Below, one piece after another: positions 8,908 to 15,891 of a stretch of DNA of 64,000 nucleotides. The notes under the pieces are model-generated. The model was not told the origin of the DNA, searched no databases, and saw only the letters and a list, made by a program, of their open reading frames with translations. Numbering within the stretch: the stretch's first letter is position 1; each line of letters opens with the position of its first letter. A program made the translations under genes and the position numbers. Origin of the DNA: VXNE01 sp965206615 (GTDB lineage Bacteria; Pseudomonadota; Gammaproteobacteria; Pseudomonadales; Azotimanducaceae); assembly GCA_965206615.1 (NCBI GenBank), contig CBDBKI010000005.1, positions 310,001 through 374,000 of the forward strand, given 5' to 3'.

Positions 8908-9164
8908 CTTGGAGGAGGTCGTGGAGATGCTCGGCGAGGTCGATGAGGGTGTCTATGTCCTGATCGGCGGTGTCGTACTGACGGTCGCGGAGGGCGACGT
9001 AGTCCTCGCGCGGGAGCGACTTGATCCTCTGGAGCAACTCCTCGGCCAAGGTGGCCATGTCCGCATTGGCGACCGTGGTGTCAAGTGGTGATGAGCGGAC
9101 ATCCTTGTGGCGGTTGGACTCCGCGATGGCGATGGCGCCCTCGATTGAGCGGATGCCGCCGTTG
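8894..9164 (-). pseudogene. 3' part of ParB-like gene cut by composite transposon
   Basis: Encodes the last 90 residues of a ParB-like protein ('GGIRSIEGAIAIAESN', then 'MATLAEELLQRIKSLP', ending in 'LLQDVAK'). Reading upstream, the frame runs straight into the transposon end at 9165. The other part of the gene is at 15892-16658: joining the two at the target duplication gives one uninterrupted frame of 346 codons (767 + 271 bases), with '...DALVNGG...' at the seam. An internal ATG at 9058 could yield a 54-residue peptide, but that is unlikely to be the original product. The stop overlaps the nuclease gene start. Confidence 0.8.
9162..9164. repeat. Left target-site duplication of the composite transposon
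   Basis: TTG directly repeated at 15892-15894. The repeated word can be read as CCGTTG (9159-9164 and 15889-15894) if the element ends three bases earlier on the right; the 26-base equal-length terminal repeats favour the 3-bp reading, usual for IS3-family elements. Confidence 0.75.
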
Positions 9165-9280
9165 CCCTCTCTGCCAACATCACTGAGACACCAGTAACCT
9201 TTGGAATTACTGTAGGGCGGTGGAGGTGAAGACCGATGACCGCAGAGAGAGACTCGATGATATTGAATGAGGTTTCCCTT

Positions 9281-9327
9281 CCGGCCCTGGGGGTCGAGGA
9301 GCGTAGCGACGAGGCCCCCAGGGCCGG
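9281..9327. repeat. Long inverted repeat near the left end of the IS3 element
   Basis: Perfect 13-bp arms CCGGCCCTGGGGG (9281-9293) and CCCCCAGGGCCGG (9315-9327) around a 21-nt loop. The same arms occur in the second IS3 copy, where a group II intron sits at the start of the right arm. It lies upstream of the orfA GTG and could block read-through transcription or sequester the start of orfA, a known protective trick of insertion sequences. Confidence 0.85.
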
Positions 9328-9358
9328 ACGCGCAAGACCGACCCCGGACCCGGAGGTC

Positions 9359-9679
9359 GTGACCAAACCGAAGCGGCGCCAGTTCAGCGCAGAGTATCGG
9401 CTGCGGATCCTTGAGGAGGCGGAGCGCTGCACGCAGCGCGGCGAGGTGGGTCGGCTGCTTCGCCGCGAGGGGTTGTACAGCTCGCATCTGACGGCCTGGC
9501 GCAAGGCGCGCCGCAAGGGCTCGCTGCGGGAGTTGGCCTCGAAGAAGCGTGGCATGAAACCGGCCGAACGCAATCCGCTGGATGCGAAGGTGCGCGCGTT
9601 GGAGGCGCAGGTGGCTCGTCTGGAGCACGAGTTGCACACCGCGCACACGATCCTGGACGTGCAGGGAAAAGTTGCCGGG
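9359..9679 (+). pseudogene. IS3-family transposase OrfA, cut by IS110
   Basis: N-terminal helix-turn-helix protein of an IS3-family element ('RRQFSAEYRLRILEEAE', 'GEVGRLLRREGLYSSHL', 'AWRKARRKGSL') followed by a leucine-zipper-like helix ('VRALEAQVARLEHEL'). It would bind the terminal repeats. The reading frame is intact up to the IS110 core at 9680-9681 and then runs into IS110 sequence. In the second copy the same protein is 119 residues and ends just before orfB. The GTG start at 9359 matches that copy. Confidence 0.85.
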
Positions 9680-9697
9680 CTTGTCTGTTTCAATAGT

Positions 9698-9860
9698 CCC
9701 ACCCACGGCGCTCCGGAGTGCCGTGGGTGGCGGTGGTCGGACCGTTGACGGGCTGGCCTTCGGGGCCGACCAGCAGTGTGGTCGCCACCGTCTTTCCCAA
9801 CGTCCTGAATGGATACATGAGCGTCAAGGCTCGCATGACAAGCACAGGAGACAGGAAAGC
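9698..9860 (+). ncRNA. Predicted bridge RNA of the IS110 element
   Basis: Three stem-loops fill the left end. The first is an 11-bp stem (9699-9709 with 9720-9730). The target loop is closed by CGGTGG/CCACCG (9731-9736, 9785-9790) and contains GTTGACGGGCT (9744-9754), matching 10 of 11 bases of the left target plus core, and CCAGCAG (9770-9776), the exact complement of the right target CTGCTGG. The donor loop is closed by CTTTCC/GGAAAG (9792-9797, 9854-9859) and contains ATGGATAC (9809-9816), equal to the element's right end, and GACAAG (9837-9842), complementary to its left end CTTGTC. This is the layout known for IS110 bridge RNAs. Confidence 0.85.
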
Positions 9861-10868
9861 ATGACGAATCAGGCCCCCAATACAGTTGGTGTTGATATCT
9901 CGAAGGCACATCTGGACGCCCACCAGCTTCCCTCGGGGCGGGCGGCACAGTTTACCAACGACGCTGCCGGATTCGAGGCGCTGGCCGCCTGGATCGGGCC
10001 TGAGGCGGACTGTTTGGTATACGAGTCCACGGGCCCCTGGCACCGGGCCTTCGAGGAGGCGCTGGCGGAGACGCTGCCGCTTTCGTGCGTGAACGCCAAG
10101 CGGGCGCGGCGTTTCGCGCAGGCCCTGGGCGAGCACGCCAAGACGGACGCGGTGGATGCCCGTGTGCTGGCCATGATGGGCGCGGCATTCGACCTTCGGC
10201 GGGTGAACTTGGCGTCGCCGACGCGGCGCGATTTGGACGAACTGCAGACGGCGCGGGACGCGCTGGTGAAGGACCGCACCGCCGCTTTGAACCGCAAGAA
10301 GCACGCACGTCACAAGCTGCTGAAGCGGCAGTTGCGGAACCGGTTGGCCCAGATAGACCGGCAAATCAAGGCGTTGGACGCCGAGGTCGCGAATCGGATC
10401 GCGGGCGACAAGGTGCTGACGCGCAAGGCTGAGGTGCTGACCTCCGTGCCCGGAATCGGGGCGGTCTCCGCCGCGGGCCTGCTCTCGAAGATGCCGGAAC
10501 TGGGCACGATCGACGGCAAGGCCGCAGCCAGCCCGGCGGGCTTGGCGCCGATGACGCGCGAGTCGGGAACCTGGAAGGGGCGGAGCTTTATCCACGGCGG
10601 CCGGGCCAGGCCGCGGCGCCTGCTCTACATGGCGTCGGTCAGCGCGATCCGCCACAACCCGGACTTCGTTCGCAAGTACCGTGAACTCCGTGAACGAGGC
10701 AAGCCGCCGAAGGTGGCCCTCACGGCGATCATGCGCAAGATGCTGGTGCTGGCCAACGCCCTGCTTGGGGACGATCGGCTCTGGTCGCCGGAGCCCAACG
10801 GCACTCGGATCAGCCGGACACTCTCAATCCGCAGAGAGACGCCCGCCGACGCCGGGCAACTCCCGTAG
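9861..10868 (+). CDS. IS110-family transposase (bridge recombinase)
   Basis: DEDD/serine recombinase of 335 residues. The N-terminal RuvC-like domain starts 'VGVDISKAHLDAH' (first Asp), continues through 'VYESTGPWH' and ends with 'HAKTDAVDARVLA' (acidic pair). The C-terminal Transposase_20 domain has 'LTSVPGIGAVSAAGLLS', 'GLAPMTRESGTWKG' with the conserved Ser expected to attack DNA, and 'RRLLYMASVSA'. Length matches active IS110 proteins, and no frameshift is seen, so it may be functional. It would act with the RNA encoded just upstream; the RNA's 3' stem ends at the base before the ATG. Confidence 0.93.
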   Translation: MTNQAPNTVGVDISKAHLDAHQLPSGRAAQFTNDAAGFEALAAWIGPEADCLVYESTGPWHRAFEEALAETLPLSCVNAKRARRFAQALGEHAKTDAVDARVLAMMGAAFDLRRVNLASPTRRDLDELQTARDALVKDRTAALNRKKHARHKLLKRQLRNRLAQIDRQIKALDAEVANRIAGDKVLTRKAEVLTSVPGIGAVSAAGLLSKMPELGTIDGKAAASPAGLAPMTRESGTWKGRSFIHGGRARPRRLLYMASVSAIRHNPDFVRKYRELRERGKPPKVALTAIMRKMLVLANALLGDDRLWSPEPNGTRISRTLSIRRETPADAGQLP

Positions 10869-10997
10869 ATACCAACCCCAGCTCCCCGCCACGTCGCCAA
10901 AACACCAACCCAGGAGGCGAGCGAAGGTACGCCGAGACACAATAGTTGCAACATGGATACTGCTGGGATTGAACCTCGAACGCGCGCCACGCTCCTG

Positions 10998-11999
10998 ATG
11001 GCGGCCCAACCGCTTGCAGTGCAGGTCGGTGTGGCGCCGGCCTGCCAGGCGCTGGGCGTGTCGCGGGCGACCTTCTACCGTCGTCAGAGGTCAACTCCCG
11101 GGCACCAGCAGCCCCGTCCAACGCCCGCCCGGGCGCTGTGTGAAGCCGAGCGCGAGCAGGTCCTCGATGTGCTCGCCGGCCCACGCTTCGTGGACCGTGC
11201 GCCGGCGGAGGTCGTGGCAACGCTGCTCGACGAAGGCCACTACCTGTGCTCGGAGCGGACGATGTATCGGATCCTGGCCGCGGATCAGCCGGTCCGCGAG
11301 CGGCGCAATCAACGTGAGCATCCCCAGTACACCAAACCCGAGCTGGTGGCCACGGCGCCGAACCAGACCTGGTGCTGGGACATCACCAAGCTGCTGGGGC
11401 CGACGAAGTGGACGTACTTCTACCTCTACGTCGTGCTCGACATCTTCAGCCGCTATGCGGTCGGCTGGATGGTCGCCGACCGGGAGAACTCGGTGCTGGC
11501 CGGTCATCTCATCGAAGAGACCTGCCACAAACAGGGCGTCCAGCCCCAGGTGCTCACACTGCACTCCGACCGCGGCGCGCCGATGACCAGCAAGTGCACC
11601 GCACAACTGCTCGCCGATCTCGGCGTGACCCGCTCACTGAGCCGCCCCCAGGTGTCCGACGACAACCCGTTCTCCGAGGCGCAGTTCAAGACCCTGAAGT
11701 ACCACCCCGGCTTCCCTGGACGCTTCCACGACATCACCGCCGCGATCGCCTTCTGCCGCACGTTCTTCCCTTGGTACAACACCGAGCATCGCCATGGCGG
11801 GATCGCGATGCTCACCCCGGACGACGTCCATCATCATCGAGCCCAGAGCGTGCTGGAACACCGCGGGAGGACCCTTCAAGCCGCCTGGACCCGTCATCCC
11901 GAACGCTTCGTTCGCGGGATCCCACAACCCGATCCCCTTCCCCAAGCCGTCTGGATCAACCCGCCCGTGACATCCACAACAGGAGACACTGCTCAGTAA
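10998..11999 (+). CDS. IS3-family transposase OrfB, left copy
   Basis: Integrase-core transposase, 333 residues from an ATG. The N-terminal HTH_21 region has 'GVSRATFYRRQRS'. The DDE catalytic triad is visible as 'WDITKLLGP', 'LHSDRGAPM' and 'SEAQFKTLKYHP'. The protein is about 95% identical by eye to the copy at 14856-15851. Its partner OrfA is broken by the IS110 insertion immediately upstream, so OrfAB fusion protein cannot be made from this copy, although it could be supplied by the second one. Confidence 0.92.
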   Translation: MAAQPLAVQVGVAPACQALGVSRATFYRRQRSTPGHQQPRPTPARALCEAEREQVLDVLAGPRFVDRAPAEVVATLLDEGHYLCSERTMYRILAADQPVRERRNQREHPQYTKPELVATAPNQTWCWDITKLLGPTKWTYFYLYVVLDIFSRYAVGWMVADRENSVLAGHLIEETCHKQGVQPQVLTLHSDRGAPMTSKCTAQLLADLGVTRSLSRPQVSDDNPFSEAQFKTLKYHPGFPGRFHDITAAIAFCRTFFPWYNTEHRHGGIAMLTPDDVHHHRAQSVLEHRGRTLQAAWTRHPERFVRGIPQPDPLPQAVWINPPVTSTTGDTAQ

Positions 12000-12013
12000 A
12001 TAGCAATCGTCAG

Positions 12014-12039
12014 TGTCTCAAAGTCGTTGACAGGTTCCG
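12014..12039. repeat. Right terminal repeat of left IS3 copy
   Basis: 26 bases ending in '...GTTGACAGGTTCCG', identical to the right terminal repeat of the second copy at 15866-15891. Its divergence point from that copy defines the right boundary of the left IS3 element. Confidence 0.75.
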
Positions 12040-12178
12040 CTTTGGACGTAGGTTTCGTGTCGTTCCACATCCAGTCCACCTCGTTTTGGTAACCAGAACT
12101 TTGAACCGGGACCAGCAGAACCGTCAGGGTCAGGAGAATACACAGTGAGGAAGCGAAGCGTTTGATCGTCGATGCCAT
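12040..12178 (-). pseudogene. Exported protein gene truncated by IS3 end
   Basis: Start of a gene from an ATG at 12178 with a typical signal peptide ('IKRFASSLCILLTLTVLLVP', split before 'VQSSG'), then 'YQNEVDWMWNDTKPTSKAE'. The frame enters the IS3 terminal repeat at 12039 and ends inside it. I do not recognise the mature part. The truncation shows that the passenger segment was already damaged by the left IS3 copy before the composite moved here. Confidence 0.55.
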
Positions 12179-12270
12179 CTCCCGACGAAACCTAGGAAAA
12201 ATGTTCGGAGGTGTCAAGGCCCCACATTTGGCATATCCGTTACGGTTACAAGCGCAGCCAAGCGTCAGGG

Positions 12271-13206
12271 TCAAAAGGAGTACTTCAGCCCGAAGCTGAG
12301 CGCCCAGTATTGGATGTCGCTGAACGTCAGCTTGCTGTCGAATGGAGTTTCCCCGTCAGCCCGGACCGGTCTGTGACTTCTGATGAGGTCCCACACGGTG
12401 TCGCCTTCAAGATCCTGGAAAGAAGCCCAGCGTGCTTGCATGCCGATTGATACCTTTTCCGTCAGCGCGTAATCGAGGCCACCCAGGAATTGGAAGCCGA
12501 AGAGCGTGTCCGTGAACTCGGTACTCAGAAGGCTTAGCGTACCGGCGGCAGCCGGTGGTTTACCAGCCGGGTAGCCTTGAGCGATCGTCCTACGCAAAAA
12601 GCGGGCCTCGTAGTCCAGACTGGTGCGGGCCCAACCGATGCCCGCGCCCACATAAGGAGTCCAGCGCGAGTTGTTCAGAAAGTCGTAGTAGGCGTTCACG
12701 AAGAATTGATGAGCACTGAAGTCCGATATCCGTTCCGAGGGCGGGTCGAGCGTGCTCACCTCGTCATTCTTGTCTACCAGCGGAACGTTCTCACCATGGA
12801 CCCTCCAAAGCGCGGAATCGCCTCCGTGAGACCGGTTCAAATATTCGAATTCAACGCGAAACCTGTCCAGCGCATACCCTACGCTGACGCCGCCCAAGAA
12901 CCCGGCGCCCAGGTCAAATGAGTTGGTGGTGATCGGTTGAGACGTATTATTTGTGCAGTCCGGGTCGCTGAGTGGAACCACGTTGTGATCTGGTCCGTCT
13001 TTAAGAAGCTGGTCGCATTTCGTCGGATGATTGACTGCGGTCAGCACGGACCCCATGTCTTCGGCATTTGCAAACCCCAACTCGATGCCGGCGTAGAATC
13101 CCTGCCGACTTGTTTCGGCGTTTGCCACGCCTGCCGAAGCGAGTATGCACAAACCCAGCACGAAGGCAAGACGTCTGGATGGGTTAAGGAGCATCATTTT
13201 CGTCAT
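12271..13206 (-). CDS. Beta-barrel outer-membrane protein (passenger gene)
   Basis: Protein of 311 residues with an N-terminal signal peptide ('RLAFVLGLCILASAGVANA', cleavage after ANA), alternating beta-strand pattern ('GFYAGIELGFAN', 'LGGVSVGYAL', 'RFRVEFEYLN', 'WTPYVGAGIGWA', 'FLGGLDYALTEKVSIGM') and a C-terminal 'LSFGLKYSF' ending in phenylalanine, the sorting signal for BAM. It resembles OmpW/Omp_b-brl surface-antigen families, but I cannot give a specific one. Start chosen at the ATG after GAGGCGACT. Codon use is more AT-rich than in the neighbouring housekeeping genes. It is carried between the two IS3 copies. Confidence 0.8.
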   Translation of the reverse strand: MTKMMLLNPSRRLAFVLGLCILASAGVANAETSRQGFYAGIELGFANAEDMGSVLTAVNHPTKCDQLLKDGPDHNVVPLSDPDCTNNTSQPITTNSFDLGAGFLGGVSVGYALDRFRVEFEYLNRSHGGDSALWRVHGENVPLVDKNDEVSTLDPPSERISDFSAHQFFVNAYYDFLNNSRWTPYVGAGIGWARTSLDYEARFLRRTIAQGYPAGKPPAAAGTLSLLSTEFTDTLFGFQFLGGLDYALTEKVSIGMQARWASFQDLEGDTVWDLIRSHRPVRADGETPFDSKLTFSDIQYWALSFGLKYSF

Positions 13207-13235
13207 AGTCGCCTCTTCCACGGGGGCTTATATAC

Positions 13236-13448
13236 TTAACTACACAAACACAACCTCTTGTAGGCTGATTTCCACGTTCTCGCTTTGGTAAAATAGGCTG
13301 ATTTAGACCCTTCTATCAACAATAAACTGTCAACACAAATGTTCGGGAATTCTGTATTTATATTGACATATTTTTCATTCGCTGCCGTCACAATATCCGC
13401 GAACACGATACTGCAGATCAGGATGTTCGCAACTAAGACCGTCCCCAT
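13236..13448 (-). CDS. Possible small exported protein
   Basis: Open frame of about 70 residues starting 'MGTVLVANILICSIVFADIV', a plausible signal peptide or membrane segment, followed by 'TAANEKYVNINTEFPN' and a cysteine. Unrecognised. The surrounding DNA (13220-13580) is clearly AT-richer than the rest of the window, so it belongs to the foreign passenger segment. Evidence for expression is weak, with no clear ribosome-binding site. Confidence 0.25.
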   Translation of the reverse strand: MGTVLVANILICSIVFADIVTAANEKYVNINTEFPNICVDSLLLIEGSKSAYFTKARTWKSAYKRLCLCS

Positions 13449-13699
13449 GCCCACGCGTTCTCTTTGCCCCAACCGCAAGGCGTACAGAATTTTGACTAAT
13501 CAATCCAGTGTGAACTATGGCACAGTTTAAATAGAACAATCAATTTCTTTTTCAGAAGACTGGCCCAAACCCTCCGGTTTCCTTTGTCTCAAGCTAAAAT
13601 GTCCCCTCTTCACCAGAGGAGGAGGACAGAGAGAGACTCGATGATATTGAATGAGGTTTCCCTTCCGGCCCTGGGGGTCGAGGAGCGTAGCGACGAGGC

Positions 13700-14453
13700 G
13701 TGCGCCAGGCATGGCCGCAAGTCTGGGGGTGCAAGTCCCCCCTCGAACCCCTACTGGAGGGAATCGAACGTGAACAGCAACTGCGGGACCGCGAAGTTCC
13801 GTGGGATGGAAGCTGCTAGCGAACCGCAGCACCGAACGGAAGTGAACTCCCGAGCAGGCCGGTCTGTCTGGGTGAGCGTGCGCTCCAACGCGACGCCCGG
13901 TATCCAGTCGAGGCAGGACGGTAGTGGGAGCGGCGGCGGCGGGAAGACCTGCGACCTTACCCTGGGAGGTCTCCATGGGTCCGGCTTGGCCGGTAGGACT
14001 GCCGGCGAGGGCGGACCGACGCCCATGGAGAAGTCGGATCGTCTCATAGTAGCGACAAAGCCGGGTAACGCCGGTGGAGCGAAGGGGGCGACAGGATGAG
14101 AAGAGTGGAATCGCGACAGATGCAACTCGCGTTCGCCGACAGCCCGAGAGGGGGCGGTGACGCGTTCGCCTTCGACGTGTCGGAGGGGACGGCGTACCTG
14201 CTGCACACAGCGGGGGGCAATCGGTCGCAGGGAAACCACCGCCGGAGGAACGACCGCGAAGCGGTTGTTGGAGGAGGCGATGCTGCCGTCGAACTTGGCG
14301 GCGCAGTGGCATGACCACGCGCGCACCTCCCCCCCGGTCTCGTACCAGACCATGATGTTCTGAATCGTAGATACCAAGCTGAAGAGACGGATGTGCGGTC
14401 CACAAGTCCGGTTCTGTAAGAGGGGCTCGGGGAGACCCGAGTCCCTACTCGAC
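13700..14453 (+). mobile_element. Group II intron with most of its ORF deleted
   Basis: The 5' end is GTGCG(CC), the consensus start of bacterial group II introns, and the 3' end is GAC. Near the 3' end 'GACGGATGTGCGGTCC' pairs with 'AAGTCCGGTTCTG' as domain V, followed by a domain VI-like hairpin. Alignment with the left IS3 copy fixes the splice points: joining 'GACGAGGC' to 'CCCCAGGG' restores the uninterrupted hairpin sequence. At 754 nt it is far shorter than a full intron (usually about 2 kb) because nearly all of the reverse-transcriptase ORF is missing. Insertion into a hairpin arm suggests the class C group. Confidence 0.85.
14096..14314 (+). pseudogene. Remnant of group II intron reverse transcriptase
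   Basis: Opens with 'MRRVESRQMQLAFADSP' and 'GTAYLLHTA', the usual N-terminus of group II intron-encoded proteins. After about 45 codons the frame degenerates, and homologous residues ('KRLLEEAMLPSNLAA') appear in another frame. The RT palm with its YADD box, the maturase X domain and any endonuclease are absent. The intron therefore cannot move or splice without a helper protein in trans. Confidence 0.75.
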
Positions 14454-14496
14454 CCCCAGGGCCGGACGCGCAAGACCGACCCCGGACCCGGAGGTC

Positions 14497-14856
14497 GTGG
14501 CCAAGCCGACGCGGCGCCAGTTCAGCGCAGAGTATCGGCTGCGAATCCTGGAGGAGGCAGAGCGCTGCACGCAGCGCGGCGAGGTGGGTCGGCTGCTTCG
14601 CCGCGAGGGGTTGTACAGCTCGCATCTGACGGCCTGGCGCAAGGCGCGCCGCAAGGGCTCGCTGCGGGAGTTGGCCGCGAAGAAGCGTGGCGTGAAACCG
14701 GCCGAAGGCAATCCGCTGGATGCGAAGGTGCGCGCGTTGGAGGCGCAGGTGGCTCGTCTGGAGCACGAGTTGCACACCGCGCACACGATTCTGGACGTGC
14801 AGGGAAAAGTTGCCGGGTTGCTGGGATTGAACCTCGAACACGGAACGCGCTCCTGA
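14497..14856 (+). CDS. IS3-family transposase OrfA, right copy
   Basis: 119-residue DNA-binding protein with a helix-turn-helix ('FSAEYRLRILEEAERC', 'GEVGRLLRREG') and a C-terminal zipper-like helix ('VRALEAQVARLEHELHTAH'). GTG start at 14497. It ends with TGA overlapping the ATG of orfB (TGATG). The orfB frame stays open upstream through this gene, and an AAAAG stretch near 14804 could allow -1 frameshifting to make OrfAB, the active form in IS3 elements; that is inference. Confidence 0.9.
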   Translation: MAKPTRRQFSAEYRLRILEEAERCTQRGEVGRLLRREGLYSSHLTAWRKARRKGSLRELAAKKRGVKPAEGNPLDAKVRALEAQVARLEHELHTAHTILDVQGKVAGLLGLNLEHGTRS

Positions 14857-15851
14857 TGGCGGCCCAACCGCTTGCAGTGCAGGTCGGTGTGGCGCCGGCC
14901 TGCCAGGCGCCGGGCGTGTCGCGGGCGACCTTCTACCGTCGTCAGAGGTCAACTCCCGGGCACCAGCAGCCCCGTCCAACGCCCGCCCGGGCGCTGTGTG
15001 AAGCCGAGCGTGAGCAGGTCCTCGATGTGCTCGCCGGCCCACGCTTCGTGGACCGTGCGCCAGCGGAAGTCGTGGCGACGCTGCTCGACGAAGGCCACTA
15101 CCTGTGCTCGGAGCGGACGATGTATCGGATCCTGGCCGCGGATCAGCCGGTCCGCGAGCGGCGCAATCAACGTGAGCATCCCCAGTACGCCAAACCCGAG
15201 CTGGTGGCCACGGCGCCGAACCAGACCTGGTCCTGGGACATCACCAAGCTGTTGGGGCCGACGAAGTGGACATACTTCTACCTCTACGTCGTGCTCGACA
15301 TCTTCAGCCGCTACGCGGTCGGCTGGATGGTCGCCGACCGGGAGAACTCGGTGCTGGCCGGTCGTCTCATCGAAGAGAGCTGCCACAAACAGGGTGTCCA
15401 GCCCCAGGTGCTCACACTGCACTCCGACCGCGGCGCGCCGATGACCAGCAAGTGCACCGCACAACTGCTCGCCGATCTCGGCGTGACCCGCTCACTGAGC
15501 CGCCCGCAGGTGTCCGACGACAACCCGTTCTCCGAGGCGCAGTTCAAGACCCTGAAGTACCACCCCGGCTTCCCCGGTCGCTTCCACGACATCACCGCCG
15601 CGACCGCCTTCTGCCGCACGTTCTTCCCTTGGTACAACACCGAGCATCGCCGTGGCGGGATCGCGATGCTCACCCCGGACGACGTCCATCACCATCGCAC
15701 CCAGAGCGTGCTGGACCAGCGCGGGCGCACCCCTCAAGCCGCCTGGCATCCCGAACGCTTCGTTCGAGGCATCCCGAAACCAGACCCCCTTCCCGAAGCG
15801 GTCTGGATCAATCCACCCGTGACATCCACAACGGGAGACACTGCTCAGTAA
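14856..15851 (+). CDS. IS3-family transposase OrfB, right copy
   Basis: 331-residue integrase-core (rve) transposase. Helix-turn-helix 'GVSRATFYRRQRS' is followed by 'LCSERTMYRILA' and the DDE core 'WDITKLLGP', 'LHSDRGAPM', 'SEAQFKTLKYHP'. It is near-identical to the left copy, with scattered substitutions and a two-residue shorter C-terminal region ('AAWHPERF' versus 'AAWTRHPERF'). The start overlaps the OrfA stop. This copy could drive movement of the whole composite. Confidence 0.92.
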   Translation: MAAQPLAVQVGVAPACQAPGVSRATFYRRQRSTPGHQQPRPTPARALCEAEREQVLDVLAGPRFVDRAPAEVVATLLDEGHYLCSERTMYRILAADQPVRERRNQREHPQYAKPELVATAPNQTWSWDITKLLGPTKWTYFYLYVVLDIFSRYAVGWMVADRENSVLAGRLIEESCHKQGVQPQVLTLHSDRGAPMTSKCTAQLLADLGVTRSLSRPQVSDDNPFSEAQFKTLKYHPGFPGRFHDITAATAFCRTFFPWYNTEHRRGGIAMLTPDDVHHHRTQSVLDQRGRTPQAAWHPERFVRGIPKPDPLPEAVWINPPVTSTTGDTAQ

Positions 15852-15865
15852 ATCGCTATCGACGG

Positions 15866-15891
15866 TGTCTCAAAGTCGTTGACAGGTTCCG
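15866..15891. repeat. Right terminal repeat of the composite transposon
   Basis: Its reverse complement begins CGGAACCTGTCAAC and pairs imperfectly with the left outer end at 9165-9190. It is directly followed by the TTG target duplication (15892-15894) and then by the ParB-like gene in frame. Confidence 0.75.

Larger units (their letters stand above)
9682..10961 (+). mobile_element. IS110-family element
   Basis: About 1.28 kb. It holds a 180-bp left non-coding end with a predicted bridge RNA, one transposase gene, and a 93-bp right end. Comparison with the intact second IS3 copy defines the insertion point: left flank 'GTTGCCGGG' then core CT at 9680-9681, and right core CT at 10960-10961 then 'GCTGGGATTG'. 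There are no terminal inverted repeats and only the CT core is doubled, as known for IS110-group elements, which recombine through RNA-guided DNA pairing. The long left end places the guide RNA upstream of the transposase. Confidence 0.9.
9165..12039 (+). mobile_element. IS3-family element, left copy, interrupted by IS110
   Basis: Left flank of the composite. It contains a terminal inverted repeat, a long hairpin (9281-9327), orfA from 9359, an IS110-family insertion at 9682-10961, and orfB 10998-11999. The right end (12014-12039) is identical to the right end of the second copy. Removing the IS110 element restores the orfA-orfB junction seen in the second copy with a single base difference. 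Transposition from this copy needs OrfA, which is cut, so it is probably not autonomous. Confidence 0.85.
9165..15891. mobile_element. Composite transposon bounded by two IS3-family copies
   Basis: A 6.7 kb block with an IS3-family copy at each end in direct orientation and a passenger segment (12040-13626) encoding a beta-barrel outer-membrane protein. Outer ends form an imperfect 26-bp inverted repeat (9165-9190 and 15866-15891, 16 of 26 matching, with the inner 'TGAGACA' exact). A short direct repeat (TTG) flanks it. Removing the block with one repeat restores an intact ParB-like gene, so it inserted as one unit. Nested inside are an IS110-family element in the left copy and a group II intron in the right copy. 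Confidence 0.8.
13627..15891 (+). mobile_element. IS3-family element, right copy, interrupted by a group II intron
   Basis: Sequence identity with the left copy starts at 13627 (9243 in the left copy) and includes the 13-bp hairpin arm, orfA (14497-14856), orfB (14856-15851) and the right terminal repeat (15866-15891). A 754-nt group II intron occupies 13700-14453. The leftmost 78 bases of the left copy, including the terminal repeat, have no counterpart here, so this copy may lack a normal left end or have a different one starting near 13580. Both transposase genes are open. Confidence 0.85.

Noticed and set aside
8894..9058. Independent 54-residue gene from ATG 9058
   Set aside because: The frame continues upstream with good protein sequence to the transposon end and joins the ParB-like gene exactly.
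14096..14314. Retron or diversity-generating reverse transcriptase
   Set aside because: The N-terminus and the flanking RNA ends are those of a group II intron, and no template/variable repeat or msr/msd is seen.
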